From NCBI RefSeq assembly GCF_023223645.1, contig NZ_JALKBY010000002.1, positions 62,001-126,000 on the forward strand: 64,000 bases of DNA, read 5' to 3'. This stretch comes from Natroniella sulfidigena (GTDB lineage: Bacteria; Bacillota; Halanaerobiia; Halobacteroidales; Halobacteroidaceae). The translations under genes were made by a program, and so were the position numbers. The notes under the pieces were generated by a model, which saw only the letters and a list, made by a program, of their open reading frames with translations, was not told the DNA's origin and ran no database searches. This document shows positions 45,352 to 54,112 of this stretch, one piece after another. The stretch's first letter is position 1. The number at the start of each line of letters is the position of its first letter.

Positions 45352-45516
45352 TTAATTACTATTATCTGTATCCTCTTCTATATCTTCAGCTGCTTTCTTA
45401 AATTCTTTAATTCCTTTCCCAATAGACTCTCCAATTTCAGGTAACTTACTAGGGCCAAAGATCACCAATGCAATTACTAAGATTAATATTAACTCTGGAA
45501 CACCTAATCCAAACAT
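45352..45516 (-). CDS. tatA: Twin-arginine translocase subunit TatA
   Basis: This short 54-residue protein starts [20 protein letters not shown], followed by [20 protein letters not shown] and an acidic tail. One N-terminal helix, the FGPxKLP hinge and an amphipathic helix are exactly those of TatA/TatE. The ATG at 45516 follows AAGGGGGAG. It lies upstream of tatC and 18 bp downstream of the Fe-S protein gene, so the three are probably co-transcribed. Confidence 0.95.
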   Translation of the reverse strand: MFGLGVPELILILVIALVIFGPSKLPEIGESIGKGIKEFKKAAEDIEEDTDNSN

Positions 45517-45534
45517 GTTAACTCCCCCTTAAAA

Positions 45535-46698
45535 TTAATTATTAGCAGCAATCAATCTTTCTTGAAATGAACAGCCAAAACACTTAACCTCATCACCTTG
45601 CTGAGCAGTGATAAACTCTTGCTCGCATTGTGAGCAATTACGTTTACTACCTTTTAATAAAACTTCCTCTTCTTGACAAAGATTTATCTTTTGAGCTTTC
45701 ACCAGCTCAATCGCATCAACAACACAGATATCTTGACATAAATTACAGCCTGTACAAAATAACTGCTGATAAGAAATTTCTTCTTCATCCTCCCCCTCCT
45801 TTTTTAACTGCAAAGCAGAGGTAGGACATAATTTAACACAACTACCACAAAATGAACAATCACTAGAAATATTCAAGCTCCACAACAAAGATTGTGCTTG
45901 TTCATTAAATTCAATTTTATCTATTGAAATCTGCTCTAAAAAATTAATTATCTTCTTTCTATCAAACGAAACTTTTTTAGCTAACTGCTCTTCTTGTTCT
46001 TCTTGTTTACTAAAACTCTTCTTCACTTCAGAGCTTAACACACTGAAAACCTCTCTACGATCAGTTACTTCTGCAGAAACATTTGAATTATCAACAGTTA
46101 CTGCTGATAAAAAATCAATCCCTGTTTGAGGAGCACTTTCAGCTTCAAATTGATTAAACCAAATTCTATTTTCCTCTCCTACAGCTTTTAATAAACTATC
46201 TGTATCTGTAATTATCCCATTAATTAATTCTTCTGCTGCTTGTTGACACTGAATACAATTTTCCGTTTTAAGTACTAAATAATTAAAACCAAGACCTAAA
46301 AATTCTAATAATAACCCTGGAGTTAATCTTCCCAAACAGTTAACCTTAATTGCTGACTGTTTTTCTTTCCGTTGTAATCGATTTTCTTGACAATTAATAA
46401 TTAACTTATCATTAGCATCAGCAATCCTAGTTGCCTCAGTAATTAATTTAGCATCAGAACCTTCCTGAATTTGAAAAACACCAACGGGGCAACTACTATA
46501 ACATTGACCACAATTATCACATTTAGAATAACTAATTTTTACTTCCTTGTCAATAGTAATTGCTCCTTGAGGACAGGCTTCTATACAGTTTTGGCAGTTA
46601 TTATGAGGTGAACGTAATTTTGTACAACTAGAGGAATTAATTTTAATTGGAGCAAAATCAATTTCAGTTATCAGATCAAATAATTTTTTGATTAACAA
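45535..46698 (-). CDS. Multi-cluster Fe-S protein next to tatAC
   Basis: This protein of about 387 residues has two pairs of 4Fe-4S motifs. The N-terminal pair is CQNCIEACP and CDNCGQCYSSCP, and the C-terminal pair CSFCGSCVKLCP and CTGCNLCQDIC. Between them is a region with CIQCQQAAEELI, and a final CxxC pair (CSQC and CFGC) looks like a zinc ribbon. No Tat or Sec signal is seen, so it is cytoplasmic. I chose the TTG at 46698 because GGGAGGTG lies six bases upstream. It may be an electron carrier or maturation partner for a Tat substrate. Confidence 0.82.
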   Translation of the reverse strand: MLIKKLFDLITEIDFAPIKINSSSCTKLRSPHNNCQNCIEACPQGAITIDKEVKISYSKCDNCGQCYSSCPVGVFQIQEGSDAKLITEATRIADANDKLIINCQENRLQRKEKQSAIKVNCLGRLTPGLLLEFLGLGFNYLVLKTENCIQCQQAAEELINGIITDTDSLLKAVGEENRIWFNQFEAESAPQTGIDFLSAVTVDNSNVSAEVTDRREVFSVLSSEVKKSFSKQEEQEEQLAKKVSFDRKKIINFLEQISIDKIEFNEQAQSLLWSLNISSDCSFCGSCVKLCPTSALQLKKEGEDEEEISYQQLFCTGCNLCQDICVVDAIELVKAQKINLCQEEEVLLKGSKRNCSQCEQEFITAQQGDEVKCFGCSFQERLIAANN

Positions 46699-46791
46699 CC
46701 TTTTCACCTCCCTGAATTTAACTCTCAAGCAAACCAAACAAAATTTCAAATTCATTATATCATAATTTAGTAGTTGATTAAAATTCAATTT

Positions 46792-48159
46792 TTAGGAATC
46801 AACTTTCATCTTCTTAAAGATCTTGCGTAATGTAGTTGTTAACCAGACTGAAATTAAAATTACAGTTATTAATTCAGAAATAGGAAAGGCAAACCATAAA
46901 ACATCTAAGCCATAAAATTGACCTAATAAATACATGATCGGCAATAATAAGATTATTTGGCGTAAAAAAGAAATAACCAAACTTGGTACCCCTTTCCCTA
47001 AAGCTTGAAAAGTAGTTGAAGCAATAATTGCCGGGCCAATAATAGGAAAAGCAAGACTAATCCTCTGTAGAGCAACCACTCCTATCTCCAACAGCTCTGG
47101 AGTATCATTAAACAGTAAGATCAACTCTCGTGAAAATAACTGAAAAACAATAAACCCAACTCCAGTAAATACAGAACTGACAATTAAACCATACCTAATT
47201 ACCTTTTTCATTCTTTCTGGTTTTTGGTAACCATAATTATAGCCAAGAATTGGCATATAAGCTTGTCCCAAACCAAAAATCGGCATAAAGAAAAAAGACT
47301 GCAACCTAAAATAAATCCCTGCTACTGCAACTGCAGTAGTACTGAAACTACCAACAATAATATTCATTATAGCAATCATAATACTCGATAACAACTGCAT
47401 TATCATTGCTGGCAAACCAACATTATAGATTTCTTTAATAATTTTAAAATCAAATTCAAAATCCTTAAAATTAAATTTAATCTGCGTTTTGGGACTAAAA
47501 AGTATAAAGCTAATCACCACTCCCCCAACAAATTTAGAAAAAATACTGGCAATTGCAGCCCCTTCAATCCCTAATTCAGGAAAGATACCGAACCCAAATA
47601 TTAAAAAAGGATCAATAATAATATTCAATATCCCTCCAACTACTAAACCTAACATTGGAGCAAAGGTATTACCTTCCCCCCTCAATATATTATTTGCAAT
47701 CATTGGATAAAATAGGGCTACTGAACCAATCAACATAATCCTAATATAGCGTTTTCCCATATCGATTAGTATCTGTTCAGAAGTAAATAGACTGATTAAA
47801 TTTTCAGAATAAAAATAACCTACCAGCCCAATAATCACACTATAAATTAAAATAATAAAAATAGTATGTTCTGCTACTTGGTTGGCCCTACTTTCTTTCC
47901 CTTCACCTAACAGTCGTGAAATTAAAGAACTAGTTCCAACTCCTGTTCCTACTGCAATTGCAATTAAGACTATCTGAATCGGAAAGGCTAAAGACAAAGC
48001 AGATAAAGCTTCTTGGCTACTACGACCAACATAGATACTATCTACTACATTATATAAAGCCTGTGTGCTCATTCCAATAATTGAAGGTACTGATAACTTA
48101 AATAGTAATTTTAAAATCTTTTCTTCCCCTAATTGCTCAGAATCACTATTGACTATCAC
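46792..48159 (-). CDS. MATE-family multidrug/Na+ antiporter
   Basis: This 455-residue membrane protein has 12 helices in two six-helix halves. SVPSIIGMSTQALYNVVDSIYVGR at the start and GLPAMIMQLLSS in the middle are the repeated MATE motifs. It would export cationic compounds in exchange for Na+ or H+. It lies upstream of the Fe-S gene with a 93-bp gap and is divergent from the cytochrome b gene. Confidence 0.92.
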   Translation of the reverse strand: MIVNSDSEQLGEEKILKLLFKLSVPSIIGMSTQALYNVVDSIYVGRSSQEALSALSLAFPIQIVLIAIAVGTGVGTSSLISRLLGEGKESRANQVAEHTIFIILIYSVIIGLVGYFYSENLISLFTSEQILIDMGKRYIRIMLIGSVALFYPMIANNILRGEGNTFAPMLGLVVGGILNIIIDPFLIFGFGIFPELGIEGAAIASIFSKFVGGVVISFILFSPKTQIKFNFKDFEFDFKIIKEIYNVGLPAMIMQLLSSIMIAIMNIIVGSFSTTAVAVAGIYFRLQSFFFMPIFGLGQAYMPILGYNYGYQKPERMKKVIRYGLIVSSVFTGVGFIVFQLFSRELILLFNDTPELLEIGVVALQRISLAFPIIGPAIIASTTFQALGKGVPSLVISFLRQIILLLPIMYLLGQFYGLDVLWFAFPISELITVILISVWLTTTLRKIFKKMKVDS

Positions 48160-48439
48160 TTCAAACTCTCCTTTTATTGTTAATTAACTATAACTTATTA
48201 TATCTTATTTACTTGAGATTTAAAGCTAATCTGCTAAATTGTACTATAAAAATTTTCAAAGCTGACCAATAAGTTTAGCTTAGGTGGTTTCTGGCGATTT
48301 ATTACATAATTATAATAAATTAAGCTTTTTAATCTTTTTTAGGTTTTGATGATATAACTCATTATTAAGCTAACAACAGTTATAATTAGAAAAATAGAGT
48401 TATATTGAGTTAATAGAATATATTTAAATTTTATAAGGT

Positions 48440-48467
48440 TTGTGATAAATCCAGATTTTGTTATAAT
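48440..48467 (+). promoter_or_regulatory. Promoter of the cytochrome b gene
   Basis: TTGTGA (48440-48445) and TATAAT (48462-48467) are separated by 16 bases, about 70 bases before the start codon. Confidence 0.65.
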
Positions 48468-48475
48468 AATAACAA
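48458..48475. promoter_or_regulatory. Probable Rex (NADH-sensing repressor) operator
   Basis: TTGTTATAATAATAACAA is an 18-bp perfect palindrome. It matches the clostridial Rex consensus TTGTTAANNNNTTAACAA at all but the two innermost arm positions. It overlaps the -10 box, the expected place for repression. Confidence 0.65.
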
Positions 48476-48538
48476 GCATGAATAAAATATAAGAATCAAG
48501 TATTAGAGGCTATTAAAAAAAATGAGGAGGTGAAAAAG

Positions 48539-49195
48539 ATGGCTAAAAAAGTACAAAGAAACTCCCTTGCAGCTCAAATACTGCATGGATCCCATACTAT
48601 TACTTGCTTTATCTTACTTATTACAGGATTTGCTTTTACTTTTGATTACTTTGACCTCTTAGGAGGAGTTCAACGAGTACAATCTATACATCGTACTACA
48701 GGGTATATCTTTATTCTTGTACCTCTAGTTATAGTTATCTTTAGATTTAAAGGATTTCTTCACTTTATGAAAGACATGCTTACATGGTATAAAGAAGATA
48801 TCCAATGGCTAGGAAAAATGCATTCTTATTTGCTTGACTATGAGAATACAGAGATGCCACTTGTCAAAGGTTCTCATAACCCTGGACAGAAATTAACTGG
48901 AACTATTATGATCTTTGCATCAGTTATAATAGCTATTACTGGAGCACTTATAATTTTCTATCCGCAATTGATGGCTGATATAGACTTATTAACTATCCAT
49001 AGGTGGTCAGTCTATGTATTAGCAGCAATCTTAGTTGGGCATACCTTCTTAGGTTTAGGAGGCCTTAAGCAATATCGAGGTATGTGGAGAGCAATGTTAG
49101 GTGGTAAGTTAGATGCAAAGTTTGCTAAGAAACACTGGCCTGTATGGTATGAAGAGTATATGGAGAAAGAAAAAGAGAAAGAATCTGGAAATTAA
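48539..49195 (+). CDS. Formate dehydrogenase gamma-type cytochrome b
   Basis: This 218-residue membrane protein with four helices is of the FdnI/FdoI cytochrome b type. Candidate haem-binding histidines are in ILHGSHTITCF, IHRTTGYIF, IHRWSVYVL and GHTFLGLGG. It would pass electrons between an outside dehydrogenase and the quinone pool or another carrier. No catalytic formate dehydrogenase gene is next to it. The ATG at 48539 lies six bases after GGAGGTG. Confidence 0.87.
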   Translation: MAKKVQRNSLAAQILHGSHTITCFILLITGFAFTFDYFDLLGGVQRVQSIHRTTGYIFILVPLVIVIFRFKGFLHFMKDMLTWYKEDIQWLGKMHSYLLDYENTEMPLVKGSHNPGQKLTGTIMIFASVIIAITGALIIFYPQLMADIDLLTIHRWSVYVLAAILVGHTFLGLGGLKQYRGMWRAMLGGKLDAKFAKKHWPVWYEEYMEKEKEKESGN

Positions 49196-49292
49196 ATTGC
49201 CTAATTATTTTTAAAAAGGTTTAGTTTTTGGCTTAATAAGTAATTTTATTTAAACCTTATAAGCTAGATAGGCATTATTTTAGAATTATCAG

Positions 49293-49336
49293 ACGTAAGC
49301 TTCAGTTGCTTAAGATTAAGCAACTGAAGTTTACGT
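49293..49336. terminator. Terminator between cytochrome b and YeeE-like genes
   Basis: ACGTAAGCTTCAGTTGCTTA and TAAGCAACTGAAGTTTACGT form a near-perfect 20-bp stem followed by seven T on the plus strand. It could serve both convergent genes. Confidence 0.9.
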
Positions 49337-49364
49337 TTTTTTATTGAGTATTATATATAATTTT

Positions 49365-49796
49365 TTATAAAAGTAATTTCTTTATAATCTTACTACCCAA
49401 ATAAGCACCAATACAAACTGAACCAAAAAAAATCAATCCATGAATTGATAAAGATGCTGTTTCATTAACCATAACTCCAATGTTACACCCGCCAACAATC
49501 CGAAGACCATAGCCCATTAAAAAACCACCTAATAACAAATAAACCCCACGTTTTAATTTACAGACCTGTCTTAATCTAAATTGTCCAGCTAAAAGGGTTG
49601 AAAGAAAAGAACCAGTAATAATTCCTAGATTCAAGATTAATTTATCATAGTTAAAGTTGTCTATTACAAAAGCTCCAGCTATTCCCCACGGTCTCCCAGT
49701 ATAAATTAATATAACAATATTTAAACATGCCAATAATAAGGCTCCTAACCAATAAGGCCAATGATTAAATAACACCTTCTTAGAAGACCGATCCAT
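49365..49796 (-). CDS. YeeE/YedE-family half transporter (C-terminal half)
   Basis: This 143-residue, four-helix protein of the YeeE/YedE family has the conserved cysteine motif GLRIVGGCNIGVMV. Full-length YeeE proteins (TsuA type) are about 350 residues and import thiosulfate or a related sulfur compound through relay cysteines. Here the two halves are separate genes with tusA between them. It is the last gene of the three. Confidence 0.85.
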   Translation of the reverse strand: MDRSSKKVLFNHWPYWLGALLLACLNIVILIYTGRPWGIAGAFVIDNFNYDKLILNLGIITGSFLSTLLAGQFRLRQVCKLKRGVYLLLGGFLMGYGLRIVGGCNIGVMVNETASLSIHGLIFFGSVCIGAYLGSKIIKKLLL

Positions 49797-49814
49797 TTAA
49801 GCCCTCCTTAAAGT

Positions 49815-50036
49815 TCAATTATAAACTTCAATCTCCCAAAGCCCAACTTCAACATCTTCAACTTCAAAATCATAATTCTTTTTCTCCAATAAATTCATAA
49901 TATTTCGTACCGCTTGAGTATGATCGGTTATAATAATCAGTTTTTGCTCCGAAGTCAATTCGTTAAGCTTCTTCTTAACCTTCAGTAATGGAATCGGGCA
50001 TACTTCACCTAGTAAGTCTAACCTGATTTCTGTCAT
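49815..50036 (-). CDS. TusA-family sulfur carrier
   Basis: This 73-residue sulfurtransferase carries persulfide on the Cys of EVCPIPLLKVKKKL. The fold pattern (IRLDLLGEVCPIPL, KLIIITDH) is typical. The ATG at 50036 follows GGAGGAG. It sits between two YeeE-like halves, so it probably receives sulfur from the transporter. Confidence 0.93.
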   Translation of the reverse strand: MTEIRLDLLGEVCPIPLLKVKKKLNELTSEQKLIIITDHTQAVRNIMNLLEKKNYDFEVEDVEVGLWEIEVYN

Positions 50037-50059
50037 TTGTACTCCTCCATCCAAAAGTT

Positions 50060-50635
50060 TCAATCCATTAATTTAGTTAGTATATAATAAATTATAATTA
50101 AAATCCCAAAATGTAATATTCCAGATTTAAACCAACCTAAAATATCAGGTAAATATACTATCTGAACTGTAAAATATTCTTGCCACCAATAAAGGTGAAA
50201 AGAACCTAGATTACTTCCTATAATCACTCCAACTAAGACAATCAAAAAGTTAACTGATCCTTCTCCAATTCTCATCAACATTCCCAGAACACATCCACCA
50301 GCTAATACCATCCCTAATCCAAACAACAAGCCTCCTATAATTGTATATCCTCCCCACGGCAAGACATAACTAGGCAATTGTTCTGGAAATTTTACTATAT
50401 TATATAGCATAAATCCTACTGTAGATACTCCAATTAAGATTAATATAGCTTTTATAAGTTGTACATCTTTAAAGAAAAAGAAATTCACCAATCCTCCAGC
50501 AAAACAAAAGTTACTCCGTTGTAATACAACTCCTATTATTATTCCTAATAATAATATAACCAGCAAGCTCCAATTGAAGATTAATCCAACAACTAAAAGT
50601 ATACACCAGATTAGATAAACTAGTTTTGGATTCAT
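50060..50635 (-). CDS. YeeE/YedE-family half transporter (N-terminal half)
   Basis: This 191-residue, five-helix protein has the YeeE motifs GVVLQRSNFCFAGGLVNFF and LAGGCVLGMLMRIGEG. Both carry cysteines equivalent to those in thiosulfate transporters. The ATG at 50635 follows AAGAAGGG. It is the first gene of the yeeE-tusA-yeeE unit and is divergent from a LysR regulator. Confidence 0.87.
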   Translation of the reverse strand: MNPKLVYLIWCILLVVGLIFNWSLLVILLLGIIIGVVLQRSNFCFAGGLVNFFFFKDVQLIKAILILIGVSTVGFMLYNIVKFPEQLPSYVLPWGGYTIIGGLLFGLGMVLAGGCVLGMLMRIGEGSVNFLIVLVGVIIGSNLGSFHLYWWQEYFTVQIVYLPDILGWFKSGILHFGILIIIYYILTKLMD

Positions 50636-50793
50636 TTTAATCCCTTCTTTAAAAAATTTATATCTAATAAAAGCTTGCAAAAAAATAAAATCTCTGATTT
50701 AATGTAAGTATCTGCAACAAAGTTCTTTATTTCACTATCATTTTAACATATCTAGGTTCAAATTTCTAGTAATTTAAAGGAAAGGGGATTAAA

Positions 50794-51705
50794 ATGAAAA
50801 TTTATCATTTTGAAATCTTTATCACAGTAGTCAGGGCCAAAAGTTTTTCAAAAGCTGCTAAATTATTATACTTAAGTCAACCTGCTGTCAGTAAACATAT
50901 TAAGTCAATGGAGGAATACTATGGAACCGAACTCTTTAATCGGAGTAACCAAGGAGTTACATTAAATCCTGCTGGTAAGTTGGTTTATGATTATGCCCAA
51001 AAAATATTGAAGGTTCATGATGAATTAGATCAAAAAATTGATAACTATCTCCATCCAGAAGAACGTGATTTAACAGTAGGAGCTAGCATAACACCTGGTG
51101 GCTACTTACTCCCATGCACCCTGTGGGCTTTTAAAGATAAGCATCCACAAATAAATATAAAATTAAAGGTAGATTATAGTAAAACTATTTTAGAGAAAGT
51201 AATGAATAATCAATTGGCCCTAGGAATTATTGAAGGTAACATTCCTGCTAATTGTGATCTTAATACAGAATTAATCATAACTGATCAGTTAAAAATTATA
51301 ACTGCTCCTCAGGAAGAGAAAGAACAGGCTATTTCAATAACAGAATTAAAGAAGTTGCCTTTAATTTTACCTAGCCAAGATTTTTATATCAGGAAAAAGT
51401 TTGAACAGTTTTTAGCCGATCATAACTTAAATTTAAATCAACTCAATATAGTTGCTGAAATGGAAAGTATTAGTGCTATTAAGTCAGCAGTTGAAGCAAA
51501 TTTAGGAGTTTCAATTCTTTCTTACTCTTCAATTAAAAAGGCTGCTTATCAAAACACAATCAGTATTATTGATTTTAAAGAAGATTTAATTGACCAATTA
51601 AGGCTAGACATTACCCTCATTCACAATAATAGTCTCAACCAACCAAGTATTATAACCAAATTTATTTCCTTTTTAACTCTACAGCATAAACATACTTTTT
51701 GCTAA
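50794..51705 (+). CDS. LysR-type transcriptional regulator
   Basis: This 303-residue regulator has an N-terminal winged helix (FEIFITVVRAKSFSKAAKLL and SQPAVSKHIKSMEEYYG) and a type 2 periplasmic-like effector domain. It is divergent from the YeeE-TusA operon with 158 bp between the start codons, so it probably controls that operon in response to a sulfur compound. The ATG follows AAAGGGG. Confidence 0.92.
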   Translation: MKIYHFEIFITVVRAKSFSKAAKLLYLSQPAVSKHIKSMEEYYGTELFNRSNQGVTLNPAGKLVYDYAQKILKVHDELDQKIDNYLHPEERDLTVGASITPGGYLLPCTLWAFKDKHPQINIKLKVDYSKTILEKVMNNQLALGIIEGNIPANCDLNTELIITDQLKIITAPQEEKEQAISITELKKLPLILPSQDFYIRKKFEQFLADHNLNLNQLNIVAEMESISAIKSAVEANLGVSILSYSSIKKAAYQNTISIIDFKEDLIDQLRLDITLIHNNSLNQPSIITKFISFLTLQHKHTFC

Positions 51706-51738
51706 TGATCTTAAAATTTTATTCGCTTAATTTAAAAA

Positions 51739-51793
51739 AAGCATAAGTTGGTTAATCTATTTAATTAAATAAATTAAAAATCAACTCATGCTT
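51739..51793. terminator. Terminator after the LysR gene
   Basis: AAGCATAAGTTG and CAACTCATGCTT pair with one mismatch around an AT-rich loop, with A and T runs outside. It may also serve the convergent ahbB. Confidence 0.65.
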
Positions 51794-51903
51794 ATTTATT
51801 TTAACTTCCTTTAGAAACTTTTTTTAAATTATCTATATTATTGATTTAAAAATTTCTCTGCCTAACAAGTAACCCTTCTTCTTTAAATTGTCTCGACAAG
51901 AGG

Positions 51904-52389
51904 TTACTCATCTTCAGAGAAATATTTCATGCTGATCTTCTTTAGTTCTTCAGTACTATATAGTATTGTATAATCTGTAATCCCTGTCTTTTCTGAAATC
52001 TGACGGGCTACCTCTTCAACATCTGCTTGACTATGCCCGTGAATCATCGAAAATAAATTATAGGGCCAATCAGGATAAGTCGGTCGCTCATAAACATGGC
52101 TTATCTCTTCATAGCTAGCCATCAATTCTCCTACCTCATCTCGACGTTCAGCAGGTACTATCCAAGCTCCCATCCCATTAAATTGATAACCTGCTTGGCG
52201 ATGGTATAAGATAAGACCCATCCGCCGCAATTTACCTTCTTCATTTAGGCTTTTAAGCCGGGCCAACAACTTTTCTTCAGTGATCCCTAGCTCATCTGCT
52301 ATCTTTTGATAAGGGCGTTCAACTAAAGGTAGGTCTTCTTGTACAGCTTTAATAATTTCTTGGTCTAATTGACTAATCTCTATCTCCAT
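51904..52389 (-). CDS. ahbB: Siroheme decarboxylase subunit AhbB-like
   Basis: This 161-residue Lrp/AsnC-related protein, with AhbA, turns siroheme into 12,18-didecarboxysiroheme. The winged-helix start ERPYQKIADELGITEEKLL and the active-site segment RRMGLILYHRQAGYQFNGMG match AhbB/NirL. PTYPDWPYNLFSMIHG is the second hallmark. The ATG at 52389 follows AGGAGGG. It overlaps the end of ahbA by 17 bases. Confidence 0.9.
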   Translation of the reverse strand: MEIEISQLDQEIIKAVQEDLPLVERPYQKIADELGITEEKLLARLKSLNEEGKLRRMGLILYHRQAGYQFNGMGAWIVPAERRDEVGELMASYEEISHVYERPTYPDWPYNLFSMIHGHSQADVEEVARQISEKTGITDYTILYSTEELKKISMKYFSEDE

Positions 52390-52861
52390 CTTGACCCTCC
52401 TGTTCCAAGTTAAGTTTAACACCTAACTTATAAAATCGCTTAGCAGGTAACCTTCTTAAAACTTCAAGTCCCTCTATCTCTTCAATCTCAGCCAACTGCT
52501 CTTCTAAACTCTTTTGAGTCGGAGCAATTAAGGTAAACCAGAGATTAAAATCATGATTACGTCGATAATTATGAGTTACGCCTAGATATTGATTGATCTT
52601 ATCTGCCACCTGATAAAATCGCTCTTCAGTTACTTTAGCAGCTGCTAAAGTACTGATATAACCTAGCTTTTTGGAACTAAAAATCCCACCTAATCTCCGA
52701 ACATAACCTGCTTCTTTTAAACTCTTAATCCGCTCAATAACTTCTTGAGCACTCAACCCTAACTTCTCGCCTAGCTTTTGATAAGGTCTAGCTGTTATCG
52801 GAAACTCACGCTGGGCTAAGGTCAATAACTTCTTGTCTAATTCATCTAATTGCTTCGCCAT
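52373..52861 (-). CDS. ahbA: Siroheme decarboxylase subunit AhbA-like
   Basis: This 162-residue partner of AhbB has ARPYQKLGEKLGLSAQEVIE, then VRRLGGIFSSKKLGYISTLA and VTHNYRRNHDFNLWFTL, as in AhbA/NirD proteins. The ATG at 52861 follows GAGGAGG. It begins right at the stop codon of ahbD. Confidence 0.9.
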   Translation of the reverse strand: MAKQLDELDKKLLTLAQREFPITARPYQKLGEKLGLSAQEVIERIKSLKEAGYVRRLGGIFSSKKLGYISTLAAAKVTEERFYQVADKINQYLGVTHNYRRNHDFNLWFTLIAPTQKSLEEQLAEIEEIEGLEVLRRLPAKRFYKLGVKLNLEQEGQDGDRD

Positions 52862-52862
52862 C

Positions 52863-53855
52863 TTAACATCCTCCTCGATGACACCATGGCTCTCCTGCCA
52901 TATAATCTCCATCTGAGTAATAATAAGCTCGTGCTCGACAACCTCCACAGACTTCAGTATAGTTACAGCTACCACAGCTACCATCATAGTCCATCGTTCT
53001 TAATTCCTCAAAGACTTCAGCTTCAGCCCAGATCTTAGAGAATGGAGTTTCTTTAACATTTCCTACTTCAACCGGTAAGTAAGGGCAGATATGTACATCG
53101 CCATTTGGTAAGATACAACAATAATCAGTTCCTGCCAAACAACCCCGAGTAAATCGCATATCCATATCTTTCTCCTTAGCAACCGCCATAAACTGTGGTG
53201 CACAAGTCGGTTTAAGCTCAATATCAACCTCTTTTTGCTTCTCCATAATTCGATCAATCAACTGGTGATATCTTTTAGAACGAACTGAATCTTGTTCAAT
53301 ATCCTTCCCTCTACCTGTAGGTACTAAGAAGAAAGGATGATGAGCCTTAACCCCTAAATCAATTACAAAATCCGTAATCTCTTCAAATTCATCATAATTT
53401 AAATCTGTAATAGTAGTATTAACCTGAACACGCAATCCAGCGTCAATACAGTTTTTAATCCCAGCTACCGCCTTCTCCCAAGCCCCCTCTACCTGTCTAA
53501 ATTCATCATGCACTTCAGACTTCACACTATCTAAACTGATCCCCATTCCTGCTGCTCCAGCCTCTTTCAACTGCTGAGCAACCTCAGGGGTAATATACAT
53601 TCCATTAGTCCCAAAGACTGGACGCATACCCAAGCTTGCTGCATGTTCAACCAATTCATAAATATCATCTCTTAGTAATGGCTCTCCACCACTAAAGATC
53701 ATGATTTTAAAACCAGCTTTAGCTATCTCATCTAATAACTCTTTCCCTTCAGCAGTTGTCAACTCATCTTTCTCCTTCTCTTTTGGCCCGGAATCTCGAT
53801 AACAGTGCTTACAATATAAATTACATTCTTTGGTAGTATTCCAAGAAATAATCAC
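52863..53855 (-). CDS. ahbD: Radical SAM haem synthase AhbD-like
   Basis: This 330-residue radical SAM enzyme should convert iron-coproporphyrin III to haem b by oxidative decarboxylation. The SAM cluster is TTKECNLYCKHC, and the C-terminal SPASM-like cysteines are CGSCNYTEVCGGCRARA. FSGGEPLLRDD binds SAM. It starts with GTG after GGGAGG. It is upstream of ahbA and ahbB and downstream of an unknown B12-radical SAM gene, with a repeat element between. Confidence 0.88.
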   Translation of the reverse strand: MIISWNTTKECNLYCKHCYRDSGPKEKEKDELTTAEGKELLDEIAKAGFKIMIFSGGEPLLRDDIYELVEHAASLGMRPVFGTNGMYITPEVAQQLKEAGAAGMGISLDSVKSEVHDEFRQVEGAWEKAVAGIKNCIDAGLRVQVNTTITDLNYDEFEEITDFVIDLGVKAHHPFFLVPTGRGKDIEQDSVRSKRYHQLIDRIMEKQKEVDIELKPTCAPQFMAVAKEKDMDMRFTRGCLAGTDYCCILPNGDVHICPYLPVEVGNVKETPFSKIWAEAEVFEELRTMDYDGSCGSCNYTEVCGGCRARAYYYSDGDYMAGEPWCHRGGC

Positions 53856-53904
53856 TAGCCGATTCCTCCCTCAAATTTTCAATACATTTTTACTTCTTGC
53901 TAAG

Positions 53905-54112
53905 TAAAATGAAACTTACTTGCTATAAAGTGGCACTTTGCCACTTTATAGCAGTTGACAGTGAACAGTTGACGGTTGACAGTTAAAACCATTTAAAACT
54001 TAAACCCAAAACCAATCTAAACCTATAATTCTAAAGCTTTTCATAGCTCTTAAGATTTTAAGATTTTGATCTTAACTGTAAACTGTAAACCGTAAACTGT
54101 CAACTCAATATT
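53905..54112. repeat. MITE-like palindromic element between the B12-radical SAM gene and ahbD
   Basis: It resembles the element at 14663 very closely: AAAGTGGCACTTTGCCACTT hairpin, CAGTTGACAGTGAACAGTTG arm, a loop with AAACCAATCTAAACC, and TAACTGTAAACTGTAAACCG arm. The far end is cut short by the 3' end of the radical SAM gene. Confidence 0.75.

Larger units (their letters stand above)
48160..48529. other. Divergent intergenic region between MATE and cytochrome b genes
   Basis: No gene is seen. The region is very AT-rich. The cytochrome b promoter and probable Rex operator sit at 48440-48475. The rest shows no clear repeat of the families described elsewhere. Confidence 0.6.
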
